Shown here: positions 44,763 through 54,710 of the stretch, in pieces
Numbering within the stretch: position 1 is the stretch's first letter
Layout: each line of letters opens with the position of its first letter
Source of the DNA: Platycnemis pennipes
Lineage: Eukaryota > Arthropoda > Insecta > Odonata > Platycnemididae
NCBI GenBank assembly: GCA_933228895.1
Contig: OW121853.1
Coordinates: forward strand, 126,996,133 to 127,060,132
Length of the DNA: 64,000 bases
Reading direction: 5' to 3'
Notes under the pieces: generated by a model
Database searches by the model: none
Seen by the model: the letters and a program-made list of their open reading frames with translations, nothing else
Told to the model about the DNA's origin: nothing
Made by a program: the position numbers and the translations under genes

Positions 44763-45000
44763 ATCTACAACTATGCGATACACTTCAAGCCACCGCGAGG
44801 GTGTGGCAGGGGTTGAAGATCACCAAAAATGCAGTATTGACATGCAAACAAGCTATTGCATGGGAGCATGCAACATAGTAGGATCACATGCAGCTAGATG
44901 GTTAGTATCTACATAGTATTAAATGGATTGGTTAGTAATGCATGCATCATGCAATACAGATAACTCTAACAATATTTCACCTACCCATCCCTTTGCTATA
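44763..45000 (-). mobile_element. LINE-A2 fragment (left half of an inverted pair)
   Basis: On the plus strand: CTACAACTATGCGATACAC, CAAGCCACCGCGAGGGTGTG, AAGATCACCAAAAATGCAG, then UTR to CCTACCCATCCCTTTGC. It stops abruptly at 45000, where an A1 tail in the other orientation begins. Confidence 0.8.
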
Positions 45001-45122
45001 TTTAGACTAATGTATTAATACTAATCCTTTTAAATTCATGATATGTAGTGCAGGTTTGGTGAGAATCCACCCCCTGCCACACACCTTTGGGGTGGTTTGC
45101 AGGGTATCATGTAGATGTAGAT
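45001..45122 (+). mobile_element. LINE-A1 3' tail (right half of an inverted pair)
   Basis: TTTAGACTAATGTATTAATA, CATGATATGTAGTGCAGG, CCCCTGCCACACACCTTTGG and ATGTAGATGTAGATAG. Its 5' break abuts the 5' break of the A2 copy without spacer. Confidence 0.8.
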
Positions 45123-45740
45123 AGATCATATGTGGAGCATCTCCTCCGATGAATATTCGTACTCGGCATTTTCGGCCTGATCGTTTATTTTCGTGCATGT
45201 TAGGTTATTTTTCTCTAGCACACAAGACGGGTGCATTAAGTAATCAGAAATGACAATGTAACAGAGTGATCTGTGGCACAGCCTATTGTCAAGTCAGGAT
45301 TCTGAGGAGAGACGCTAATGTTCAAGAACCTGTCACCGTTCTTCTGACCGGGCATTTCCTTCCAATGGTTCCATCTCCAGCCACTTAACCGGCTCTCTTG
45401 GATCTAAGCCCAGGGTGAAGCCTCAACTTGCATATCAGGGAGAATTTGCTTCATTCGAATCCCTTCCTGAAAATATATTTCATCGAATGAGATCAGATCC
45501 AAATATCCTAGAATAACCGACTAATTTTTGTGTACAAATGTAATTATTGTATTTTTAATAAGTATTGCCTATAATAGTCTGTTTCTGTCATGCATTCCAT
45601 AACTTTAGCTGGCTTCTTAGTTTCTAGGATTAACGACTGTTTTATAATGAGAAAGAATTTTAGCCATGAAGTGCTTGCGTGCTTGCTATAATATTCCATT
45701 TTCTTTGTTCTTACGGTTTCGCGCTAAAATGTTGGGCCAA
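45123..45740. other. No recognised feature
   Basis: Unique sequence. The end near 45640-45720 resembles 26180-26280 (TTTATAATGAG/GACTGTTTTCT and GAAGTGCTTGCTTGCTATAA), hinting at a weak repeat shared with that region. Confidence 0.35.
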
Positions 45741-45742
45741 AA

Positions 45743-45932
45743 TGCCCCGCCGGCTCCGGTGGGGGCGGGGTAAAAGCCTCGCCGTTCAATCAAAGGGTCG
45801 CGGGTTCGAATCCCGCCCGGGGGAGGTTTTTCACTCTCCGGGGCATTGATTTTTTTGACGTTTACCCTGTTAATTGGAAGGGAGGATTGAGTCCTAAATT
45901 CGCAGTTTAAATAAAGACAAATAAAGACAAAA
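45743..45932 (+). mobile_element. tRNA-derived SINE-like sequence (SINE-3)
   Basis: A GC-rich tRNA-like head has a B-box at 45803-45813 (GGTTCGAATCC) within a self-complementary GCGGG/CCCGC arm and a degenerate A-box. A non-tRNA body follows, and the 3' end has a short tandem AATAAAGAC. It is not a functional tRNA because acceptor and D arms do not pair properly. Confidence 0.55.
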
Positions 45933-46029
45933 TGTATACTTTTACACGAATAGTTTTTGTAATAATGGCCATAAGGGAGAGCAAGTGTACTCTGCGGCCA
46001 GTGACCCTATCCACGCGTTCGACAACTGA

Positions 46030-46205
46030 CCCTACTCGGCCTCTCCGGGTAGGAATGGGACAGGTCAGCGGCTATTTGTTGTTTGGGAAGCCGTGCGACG
46101 TTGCCGAAGTTGTCAGTATGTCAATATATATTTGTATTGGTAGGAATCGGACGGGTCAGCTGCTATTTGTTGCGGCAACGTCGCACGGCTTTCCAAACAA
46201 AAATA
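46030..46205. repeat. Compound inverted/direct repeat
   Basis: AGCCGTGCGACGTTGCCG (near 46092-46109) is mirrored by CGGCAACGTCGCACGGCT (46171-46188), with arms extending to about 40 bp. The outer left part TAGGAATGGGACAGGTCAGC and GGCTATTTGTTG is also repeated in direct orientation at 46141-46170. It could fold into a large hairpin. Class unknown. Confidence 0.65.
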
Positions 46206-46540
46206 GCCGGTGTCCCATACAATATTAAATTACGTTGTTAATGACGATATAATATAACATTTCGATGCCTAAAGATTACTAAGCAACGAAGAAAGCATTT
46301 ATCTGACCACCTTAAGCCGAGAAAAACGCTTCTGAAAAAATGAATACAGTATCATTCCTTGCACAGATAACTTTCTGAAATTTATAGAAAACGCACAAAA
46401 AAACTTATGTACATTGTGTTATAATTTTGATTAGATCGGCTGAATGGGTTTTGGTAAATAATTTTTTAAATGCGGCGTAATTGTTGAACACGTTAAAAAC
46501 AGTGATTTGTTTCCGTGAAAACTTAAATAAAAAATACAAT

Positions 46541-46972
46541 CATCATCATCATCATTGGTCAACAATCCTAGGATTGGTTTGACGCAGCTTTCCTCTCGAT
46601 TCTTCTATCGGCCAACCTTTCCATTGTGACGTAATTCTTCTCGTTTACATCCTTCACAACCTTTTCCATGTATCTCATGCGAGGCCTGCCTTTTCAATTC
46701 TTCCCGTTCACCTTTCCCTTGGCAATAGTCTTCATTAGGCCACGTGTCTCAAGATATGGCCGATTAAGTTGTCCCTTCTTCTTTTTAGAGTTGCCATCAG
46801 AATTCTCTAATCTCATACTCTTCTTAGCACTTCTTCGTCACTTACTCGGTCGATCCACTTAAACTTCAGCATTCTTCTGTAGCACCACATTTCGAATGCT
46901 TCTACCCTTTTCTTCTCCGCTGCTGTCATCGTCCATGCTTCACCGCCGTAAAGAAACATGCTCCGGATGTAA
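46541..46972 (-). mobile_element. LINE-B insertion with 12-bp target duplication
   Basis: AAAAAATACAAT occurs at 46529-46540 and 46973-46984. The insert starts with a CATCATCATCATCATTGG run and CAACAATCCTAGGATTGG. The minus-strand coding end reads MFLYGGEAWTMTAAEKKRVE, AFEMWCYRRMLKFKWIDRVS and DEEVLRRV, with downstream frames shifted. Complete 5'-truncated insertion, about 430 bp. Confidence 0.92.
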
Positions 46973-46984
46973 AAAAAATACAAT

Positions 46985-47819
46985 AATGTAATTAAAAATT
47001 TTGAGTACAAAAATTAACGTAGAATAAGGGGAGAAAAATAGCATGTAATCAAATTTTCTGTAGGTATTTTGGCTACTTCATAAACACCCTTCAAACTCGA
47101 GTGCACATAATATTATGGTTAGCTGGGGCACGAGGTGAATCTCCGACATCTCTGTGACGGAGCAGACCAGCTGACCTTTCTAGACTCCCGCCCTGATTCC
47201 CGCAGGGTGCAGGGGCACGCTGCGAGACGCGGGTGCCTCGGATGGACGGGCCTTTCGGGGTCTCGGAAGGCCTTTGGGTCCGGGCCCGTCGCCGCCCAGT
47301 GAAGCCCCTCCTCGGGTTGTCCAAACCACCCGCCCGCCCTCGACCGGACAGGAAATCGTTACTGGGCGAGGAGGGGGGGGGGGAGAGGGGGGGTGGAGGA
47401 GGACAAACAGGAGAGAGGCGAAATGAGGAGGCGCCCCCTCCCTCGGACAATCGATTCCTCCCTTTCGGAGGGCCCAGGAATGTGCACTTCCACAAAGCGC
47501 TCTCTCGAAAAACAGTAACACCCTCCCGCACCCGGCCGCGCTCGCCCTACGCGGCCGCATTCGTGCCGCTGCCGGTGACTTCGCAGCACCCGGATGGAAT
47601 CCGCCGACTCCAGCTGCGATTCTCCGAGAGGATCCACGCCAACAAAGAATGACCTTGCTGATCAGCCCAGGCCTTTTATTTCCTCCATGTCCGTGATGCA
47701 GACTCAAAGGCGCGAGACGTTACTTCCGTGACGATCCATCACTAATCACTGAACTGAATCTGGATAAATCTGGAAAAACTCGGAACCAAAATCGCACTTT
47801 TTTGCACAAAATTGTTAGA
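46985..47819. other. GC-rich patch at 47100-47700, no recognised gene
   Basis: Highly GC- and CpG-rich with a G-run at 47372-47390. Long overlapping frames on both strands (up to 175 codons) have biased Pro/Arg/Gly/Ser composition and no domain. The patch resembles a CpG-rich regulatory or rDNA-like GC island more than a coding gene, but nothing confirms a promoter. Confidence 0.35.
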
Positions 47820-48235
47820 TGGAAACGAAAAAAGAATTTTAGTGAAAAAATTAATCTTCTAACCACAACCATTCACTCATAAATCAAAAATTAAAATAAG
47901 CAAAAGGTGACGCCCACCGAAAAGGCTGCTGTGACAACATTGATGTCATTTTCCTCCCGTCCTTGACTGCTTTTAGGGGAAGGGAATGGAGTGGAGGGGG
48001 ATTCTCGGATGGTCTGCTCGCACATATCCTGTCGCAACAGCTTCCATTGACAGAGTCAGCCCTGTCCCCCCCATTGCGACAAGGCGAAGTAGCTTCGCGG
48101 GCTCAGTTTTGATTGGACGAAGTCGATATACGTCAGAGGTTGCACCACACCGTCTTTTCCGAAAGGGTTAAAGACATCAGTTTTTCGCCGCTTATAACTC
48201 GAGAGATAATTGGCGGATCAAAGAACGGAAAAATA
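47820..48235. repeat. Interspersed repeat X, copy 2 (inverted relative to copy 1)
   Basis: Reverse complement of window bases 1-565: CTCATAAATCAAA, AGCAAAAGGTGACGCCCACC, CCGAAAGGGTTAAAGACATC and CGCCGCTTATAACTCGAGAG all match. The copy is shorter in the middle (about 415 versus 565 bp). Confidence 0.75.
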
Positions 48236-48962
48236 CGGGTGTTTTTATTTTACAAACTCTATCAGATTCGGCGATAAAAAAAGTATGGTGAACGACCCCA
48301 TTGGCTCTAATGTCCAACGGAGATTTCAAAGAAATATCTGGAGATGAAGTTTCTTCTAGGATCGTGATTAATCTTTCCAGGAATACGACGTCGGTTTGTC
48401 TAGAATGGCAAAAATCCAATTTTTTTAAAATCAACTTTAATATGATCTGCTAAGCTTAAGAATCTCACGGCTGAGCTTAATGCCACCGAGTACTTTGGGA
48501 ATGTTAAGGAGTAAGATGAACCAAACGATGACTTAAATCTATGATGCAGCTCTGTCGCCATTAAAACGTGGATCACCATTGAAGTTGGATGTGGATCAAG
48601 AAGCCAGAAGAAGATTACATGTGTACTCATCTTCTGGCTCTGAGGATACAGTCAATGGAGATTCTGTTTCCAGCTCCTCACAAGAAAAATGCTTTAGAAG
48701 GATAATCGAAGTTCCGGACCATATGGCTGAAGAAGGAGCAGAGATGGCAATCAAAGCAGCCATTTGATAAGAATTAGATCCCCCTTGCAAAGAGAACCAA
48801 GAAGAAACCTGGGAATTGTTCCTGAGAAAATGTACATTGTTCCATTAGTTGCTTATGATATTGCTTGGATAGAAAAGTGGCTGAGTTTGACAGTGTACGC
48901 TTGGTTTCAATGAAGGTGAAGCTCGATGATTCCAACGCGAGACTCGGGGATGAATTTGGCAT
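48236..48962. other. No recognised gene
   Basis: Short frames on both strands at 48400-49022 look partly protein-like (Ser-rich, acidic) and may be the decayed remainder of the gene or element that carries the YqaJ-like segment at 49430-49890. I cannot assign them. Confidence 0.35.
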
Positions 48963-48973
48963 ATCAGGATAAT

Positions 48974-49050
48974 CATCATCATCGGTCAACAATCCTAGGA
49001 TTGGTTTGACGCAGCTTTCCACTCGATTCTTCTATCGGCCAACCTTTTCA
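48974..49050 (-). mobile_element. 77-bp LINE-B tail insertion with 11-bp target duplication
   Basis: ATCAGGATAAT occurs at 48963-48973 and 49051-49061. The insert consists only of the LINE-B terminus: CATCATCATCGGTC, CAATCCTAGGATTGG, GACGCAGCTTTCCACTCG and CGGCCAACCTTTTC. It is an extremely short but complete target-primed insertion. Confidence 0.9.
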
Positions 49051-49061
49051 ATCAGGATAAT

Positions 49062-49429
49062 ACTTCAGCAAAATATTTTGTAACTATGTACCAACAGTTG
49101 CAATCAACCTTAAGCAATTTATAGTCAGGCTAACGTCTGAAGTTTTTTTTAAAGGACTAATTGTCTCAGTCATGTCTGGGTATGCAGATACACGAAGCAT
49201 CATATATTGCTTTGAAATTGAGATTGAAAACCATCCGATAGCTTAGGCCAAGGTTTTTAATGGTCAGAGTATAAAAAATGCAATACAGGGAGATTTCTTG
49301 TGTACATGACTCCTGATGGCCTGCTTAATTCTTTATCAAGTGCTTACCTTGTTCCTGTGTCTGGCGTGACTTTATGAAAAATTGAAATCGGTAACCTTTC
49401 CTTTTGAGCTTACTTAAAAAAAGTCTCTC
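49062..49429. other. No recognised feature
   Basis: AT-rich sequence between the short LINE-B insertion and the YqaJ-like remnant; minus-strand codons may continue the remnant but are broken. Confidence 0.35.
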
Positions 49430-49890
49430 CGAAAGACTAGAACTTTAGAGATTATATTGCGAGGAAAGGCCTCATCAAAAGCTTCTTCATAATCCAATCT
49501 ATCCTCCTCAAAACTAGGAGTTGGAACACAGAAGATGCACCTTTTCTTTTGCCAGTCATGTGCATCTGTATCTGCAGGTTTGCCATGCATTTAGGGGAGA
49601 GATCACCAGATAAGGTTAGGTTTTTGTACGTTCCAGGTTGGGGCACTTGATTTCCAGATGACAGCATCAGGAGAAGCTCCTCCAAATAGCATGTCAGGAT
49701 GCGACATAATGCCAATATTTTCAGCTTTGACATGTAGCAATCTCTGAACCTCTTTTAAAACTTCAGGCACAAACATCCTTTCACATTTCATAGTTGGCGA
49801 GTCAAACTTCTCAGCCTTAGGCAATGTTTCCACAAGAGCACCTTCATCAGTGCGACACTGAGCAGATTCATGTACTATACCTATAGGCTG
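49430..49890 (-). pseudogene. YqaJ-like (phage-type recombinase/nuclease) remnant
   Basis: The minus strand reads TMKCERMFVPEVLKEVQRLL, IGIMSHPDMLFGGASPDAVI, then in other frames QIQMHMTGKRK, RCIFCVPTPSFEEDRLDY and EEAFDEAFPRNIISKVLVF. The GASPD motif and the later Q-Q-M--TG-KKC-F-V pattern are those of the YqaJ exonuclease fold, which occurs in large insect DNA elements and in domesticated proteins. The central K-containing motif (IKCP-type) appears as CPNLERTK in a shifted frame. At least two frame changes break it. Similarity is judged by eye, so the family call is moderate. Confidence 0.5.
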
Positions 49891-49899
49891 TTATGCGGC

Positions 49900-50797
49900 T
49901 GAAGCGTAATTTCTGCCAAAATGAAGTTAAAGCTTGGCCTCTAGTTTTATTTTCAGCCTCATTATATGAGCTGGAGTGACGAGACGGGAAATAATAATGA
50001 AAATGATGATATCAGTGTAGATGTTGAAAAATAATGGTGAGATTGACATTGTCCTAGATATATTATTTTATCTAAGCTCTTGAAAAACGCTAGGAAGTAA
50101 TTAATTAATAAAAACATCCTGGACTTTCAACCAGAATGGAAAACGTCGAAGAACTCACTGAAGGGCATTGCTAGCCCCTCACTCATTTAAAAGGATGAAT
50201 GAACTAATTAAGGCGATATGGGGTGAAAGCGAAACATGATAACATAGAAAGACAAAAACACGAGCCAAATCCACAAAGTGTTTTTTCTTTCTGTGCTATC
50301 AGGATAAATGAACATGAAAGTATTCCATCCAGACGGCAATAGCTTCATACATAATTCACAGACGACCGGAACCAAAAGATAAGAATTCTTGGTAATTTAG
50401 GAATGATAGGAGGTAAAATTTCCGTTTGTATTTTACCCATAGAGGTGAGGTGAACAATCAACTATAATTGCACATAATTGGGCATTAAATAGAATCACAA
50501 CGCAGTTGGAAAATAATAAAAACCGTGGTTCTACTGAGGAATTATTAATTACTCATTCAGATCAATCCCTGACCCAAGTTTAGAGGCCAACAAGAGGAAA
50601 TGGATAATGTACTTGCTACGACCGAGCCTGAAATTATTATAACACAAGCCTATATTTTTTATGGAATCATGATGGGACATATGTCTCCTTAAATATTATA
50701 AATCGAAACCGGAATGGTGATTATATTTATTTGGGAGTAGAAAGTTCACGAGTTTGAAGATGAGCTTAAAGAACTTTTCCCTACATTTGTAATTACA
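49900..50797. other. No recognised feature
   Basis: AT-rich non-coding sequence. Confidence 0.4.
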
Positions 50798-51350
50798 GCG
50801 AAGATCGGCAAGATTTTTAAAGGGACGGTATGATAACCTTATTAGCGTAACCAGTCTATTAAATGAATTAAATTGGGAATCATTGTCAGATCGCAGGTTG
50901 AAATTAAGACTTAATCTCTTAAACAAATTCCAAGACCATATATTCAGTGATGATGTTAAAAATATTTTGCGGGCCCCAACTTACTATGGTAGACTGGACC
51001 GTAATCACAAAATTAGAGAAATAGATTGCCGAACTGACAGATTCAAAATATCCTTTTTTCCTCGTACTCTTAGGGATATAAATAACGGTATATGTATCCA
51101 GTACAAGTGTAGCAATGGATAACATTGGTAGTTGCATGTAGGTATAAGGACTTATAGCTAACCCAACTAACGGCATGTTTTTGCATATGTGTTTTGCTAT
51201 TTTTATCTTTTTTAAATAGAGTAGTTTGAACAGTACCTATACAAGTACTAATTCTTTTTTATGCATGATATGTGGTGCATGTTTGGTGAGAGTTCACCCC
51301 CTGCCACACACCTTTATGTTGGCTTGCAGGGTATAATGTACATGTAGATG
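50798..51350 (+). mobile_element. LINE-A1 fragment with RT C-terminus and 3' tail
   Basis: Coding part: RSARFLKGRYDNLISVTSLL, NELNWESLSDRRLKLRLNLL, NKFQDHIFSDDVKNILRAPT, YYGRLDRNHKIREIDCRT and DRFKISFFPRTLRDINNG, then a stop. The 3' UTR with GGTATAAGGACTTATAGC and CCCCTGCCACACACCTTTAT ends in TACATGTAGATG. It is well conserved and close to the copy at 36620. 5'-truncated before the LEYA motif. Confidence 0.88.
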
Positions 51351-51694
51351 AATTATTTCCCGGGTAAGATGCACCGGAGGGAAGTGGAAATCATTCTATG
51401 CCATGAAGTAATAAAACACATTCTCATTTAAAAAAATGGGTCATGCTGTTATGCCTTCGACGTGAGACATGCACTGAAGGCAAAAAAAATATTGGTTCTC
51501 TGTACTGAACTGAACTGTTGCCTATGTACTGACCGAATCGGCCGTTTGCGTAAACCGAACTGGTTTGGTTAAAAAGAGCTCGATGAATGTAACTGATCTA
51601 TTTGGTTGCGTGGACTGATCGTAGTTTTTTTTCTGTGACTATACTGTTAGTTTTTCGTTAACTGTTTGAATCTCATCAGTTTGATACATGCATT
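51351..51694. other. No recognised feature
   Basis: Contains weak GAACTGAACTG-type short repeats near 51505-51570; otherwise unremarkable. Confidence 0.35.
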
Positions 51695-51777
51695 GTTACA
51701 TGTAAATTGTGCATGTCTGGTGATCTTCATCCCCTGCCACACACCCTCGTTTTGGCTTGCAGGGTATCGCGTAGATG
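51695..51777 (+). mobile_element. LINE-A2 3' tail fragment
   Basis: GTTACATGTAAATTGTGCAT, CCCCTGCCACACACCCTCG, GGCTTGCAGGGTATCGCG and TAGATG. Confidence 0.8.
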
Positions 51778-52621
51778 TTGGTGTACCACTAACCGTGTAC
51801 AGTTTGCTTCCTGGAACTACACTCTTTGTTTCCCGTATCAGTTTGAAACTAATGAGTGATAACCATGTCTACCTCATCAACTGCAACTTGGAACAATTAT
51901 GGTTCAATGACACCGTAAAGTTATAGATTAAATAATACACGAGAAAGCGACCTGTACACAAACTGTGGTGAAAGCATCAAGTCGTGCCAAGTCAACACAA
52001 TTCTACGTAACACTTAAGAGATCATTTTAAAATACGATAATTAGGAACAGGACTCAACATTCAAATCTCTTTCACTCTTCGTCATCTGGTTTTTGATCAT
52101 ACTGAATGAATTTACGGTTGAGTTTCAGGTCTGTTATTGCCCACCTACTCCGTTTACCTTCACTTGCTGTATTTAAAACTTCACTTCTTGCCGTTAAAGT
52201 ATTCCTTCTTTTGTTATTGTTCCTGGCTGCTTTGAATATATAACTTTTTGCATACACAACTTTCAATAATAATAAGTTTTGCTATTACATATCAAATTAA
52301 TCTTGAGTTAATTGTACTGTTGGCTAAATCGGAAAACAGTGGTTCTCTGCCGCTTTGAATAAAATGAATTTCTGATTCACTCTTTCACAGTTCTTCATTC
52401 ACTCGTTCAGCCTTTCAATTCAAAATTTCTTGCGGCAATAGATAAATATTTTGTGATAATATTTTGTGATTGTGTGATAATGGATAAATATTCATTGTAG
52501 GGATTGGCCCTGTTCAATCAAAATAGTGCCATAAACAAGCTAAGAATGCTTCATTGCTTCATCTTAAGGACAAACGTGATGGACAAGAGACGTGACGAGA
52601 GGTCACATGGGGACGTTTACG
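51778..52621. other. No recognised feature
   Basis: AT-rich. TGATAATATTTTGTGAT-type short direct repeats lie near 52450-52490. Confidence 0.35.
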
Positions 52622-52984
52622 TCATCTACACACTGGCTGTAGCTTTAGCGTGATACGCACGCATATAATGGCACAATACCGCTCAGCGGATGCTGTATTG
52701 TCACATGGGATACCATTATGGTATTGACGCGCATCCTCTGTTACCATACGTCCCTGGAGATATCGAGTCCATCGTGGAGAACGATAAATATTAATTAGAT
52801 CTGTTTGTATTATTCCTTCCCCACCTCCAATCAGGTGACGGTCTCGAAGCCTGATGTCCTTCTGCTCCATAATTTCTCTCTTTCTATTCTCTATCTCAAT
52901 GAGTCTTGTGCCTACGGCTATTATGACGCCGATTCTGCCCGATGCCCGGCGGAGAATCGGATATGATTGTAACGGCAGTAACAA
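52622..52984 (-). CDS. Unrecognised 120-codon open frame
   Basis: Open on the minus strand from an ATG at 52984 to a stop at 52622. Composition is protein-like and Arg-rich (IENRKREIMEQKDIRLRDRH in the middle), but I recognise no family, signal peptide or membrane segment. No splice-site or promoter evidence was found. It may be a chance frame or a transposon-derived fragment. Confidence 0.2.
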   Translation of the reverse strand: MLLPLQSYPILRRASGRIGVIIAVGTRLIEIENRKREIMEQKDIRLRDRHLIGGGEGIIQTDLINIYRSPRWTRYLQGRMVTEDARQYHNGIPCDNTASAERYCAIICVRITLKLQPVCR

Positions 52985-53185
52985 TAATAATTATTAAAAT
53001 GATCGGGTTTTCGGCCCTGCTTATGCAAAGATTGGTAGATGTAAGATCTGATAGAATTTCTCTAAAAGGGTGGTTGTCACAATGGACCAGTTGGTCTAAC
53101 TACCTCATGGCCTACTTGAGAGGAAAGAATTCAAAGATCACGTACTAGCCGTGATAACTTTAGCGGCGTTACCCGCAGAAATTGC

Positions 53186-53539
53186 ACTATAGCAAATATT
53201 CCACAGAGAAAAAATCATTCGCCTTGACCGGCACTCAAACAAAGACGCCCTATTTCCAGCCAGGTGCTCTACCAGTTGAGCTACCAAGGCCCTTTTTATC
53301 CAACATCCATCCAACATTTCCGAAGTCGTGCGCATGCGCACGACCTGGTCTGCTTTGTGACATTGATGTGTCCAGCAGTCCGTGAACATCTTGTTCCTTT
53401 AGATCTCTATAATTTCCACAGAGAAAGAGGACGCCTTGGTAGATCAACTGGTAGAGCACCTGGCCGGAAATAAGGGGGTCCGGGTTCGAATCCCGGTCAA
53501 GGCGAATGATTTTTTTCTCTGTGGAATATTTGCTATAGT
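53186..53539. mobile_element. Foldback element made of two inverted tRNA-like heads
   Basis: ACTATAGCAAATATTCCACA at 53186 is mirrored at the right end up to 53539. Arms of about 115 bp each contain TTCCACAGAGAAAAAA, CATTCGCCTTGACCGG and a tRNA-like head (GTGCTCTACCAGTTGA). The right arm keeps an intact B-box; the left B-box is eroded (GGCACTCAAACAAAGACG). A third TTTCCACAGAGAAA lies at 53413-53426. The central 150 bp are unique. Related TTCCACAGAGAAAAA ends occur in the foldback at 56951-57050. Confidence 0.75.
53433..53503 (+). other. tRNA-like sequence (not a functional tRNA)
   Basis: 71 nt with a 7-bp acceptor pairing (GCCTTGG with TCAAGGC), D-arm-like AACTGGTAGAGC, an anticodon-arm-like CCTGG-CCGGAAA-TAAGG with one mismatch, and a perfect T-arm CCGGG-TTCGAAT-CCCGG. 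The loop triplet would be GGA, but position 33 is C and not U. There is no serine-type long variable arm, and the stem has a mismatch. It is best read as a SINE or foldback head. Confidence 0.6.
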
Positions 53540-53668
53540 ACTTGAGAGAAATTTAACTGAACTCATAATGTATGAATCAATAAAACAAGATCTATTGGAA
53601 TTATTCATTTCACACCGTTGGTGACGACAATATCGTCTGATATCGTTCTCCTCGACAATATCTTTTTT

Positions 53669-54134
53669 AACCAATGTATTAAATGAATTAAATTGGGAAT
53701 CATTGTCAGATCGCAGGTTGAAATTTAGACATAATCTCTGAAATAAATTCCAAGACCATACTTTCAGTGATGATGTTAAAAATATTTTGCGGACCCCAAC
53801 TTACTATGTTAGACTGGACCATAATCACAAAATTAGAGAAATTGATTGCCGAACTGACAGATTCAAAATGTCCTTTTTTCCTCGTACTATTAGGAATATG
53901 AATAACGGTAAATGTATTTAGTACGAGTGTAGCAATGGATAACATTAGTAGCTGAATGTTGATATAAGGACTTAAAGCTAACCCAACTAACAGCATGTTT
54001 TTGCATGTATGCTTTGCTATTTTAATTTTTAATTACAAATTTTATGCATGATATGTAATGCATGTTTGGTGAGAGTTCACCCCCTGCCACACACCTTTAT
54101 GGTGGTTTGCAGGGTATTATGTAGATGTAGATGT
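53669..54134 (+). mobile_element. LINE-A1 fragment with 3' tail
   Basis: Starts in the coding end (LNELNWESLSDRRLKFRHNL), DDVKNILRTPTYYVRLD, KIREIDCRTDRFKMSFFPRT and IRNMNNGKCI with a stop, then the 3' UTR and CCCCTGCCACACACCTTTAT, ending GTAGATGTAGATG at 54134. The left edge follows the tRNA-like foldback by about 130 bp. Confidence 0.87.
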
Positions 54135-54140
54135 ATCTCG

Positions 54141-54430
54141 CACGTTATGTTCGTGATCGAGTTTTCGGCATTGGCCAAAATGAAAGTGGCAGCGAAGGAG
54201 TTGGAAAAAAGTACCAAATATCAAGATCTGCTATGCAAACTCCGGCAAATGTACGCGGGATACTCTGTAAAACTGGTATTTCTCATCGTGAACGTGCTCG
54301 GTGATGTTAAGAGTTTACTGATTAACAATCTCAAGTGCATTCCAGGGTGCAGGGCGCGAGCGGATGCACTTGCAGGAGAATTGAAGAAGGCCGTCGAAAT
54401 CTCTTCTTACGAGACTCATATATATCGCTT
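54141..54430 (+). pseudogene. LINE-E reverse transcriptase C-terminal fragment
   Basis: The frame reads FSALAKMKVAAKELEKSTKY, QDLLCKLRQMYAGYSVKLVF, LIVNVLGDVKSLLINNLKC and then LKKAVEISSYETHIYRL. In intact LINEs of this type the block is V-VPIV-G-LG-VK--L---L--IP followed by LQK--L-GS--ILR, so the order and spacing fit the terminal domain of an RTE/R4-like endonuclease-RT. It begins within 10 bp of a LINE-A tail, so the ATG upstream in the same frame (54048) belongs to the tail, not to this gene. Confidence 0.65.
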
Positions 54431-54710
54431 ACCTTTGTTCTTCTATTTACCTAACAATTCACCTTTTTGGAGTATATATTTGGTCCGAGGGGATAATGTT
54501 TGTCAGTTAACCGCCTATTCTCAAAGGAGTGAAGTCCGTAAGATTTCCTCGTTTCTGTACGACAGCAGCTTCTCGCGCAGGAAACTTATTATATGTCACA
54601 GAAGACGTCTCACGTGCGAATATTAATTAATCGACAAGAAAAACTACGCCAAATTATTCACCGAATCGTTCCTTACCTTCGACCAGCAAACATTGAATCT
54701 ATCCATGGCT
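54431..54710. other. No recognised feature
   Basis: Frame continues open to 54626 without recognisable domain. Confidence 0.35.

Noticed and set aside
47091..47707. Protein-coding gene in the GC-rich island
   Set aside because: Long frames exist on both strands and in several phases at once, composition is Pro/Arg/Gly-biased, and no domain or splice signal is seen.
53433..53503. Functional tRNA gene
   Set aside because: The anticodon loop has C at position 33, the anticodon stem has a mismatch, a GGA anticodon would need a serine-type long variable arm, and the sequence lies within an inverted repeat with a decayed twin.
54048..54626. 192-codon gene starting in the LINE-A tail
   Set aside because: The first 30 codons are LINE-A 3' tail, so the start is accidental. 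Only the part after 54141 is protein-like and is a LINE-E remnant.
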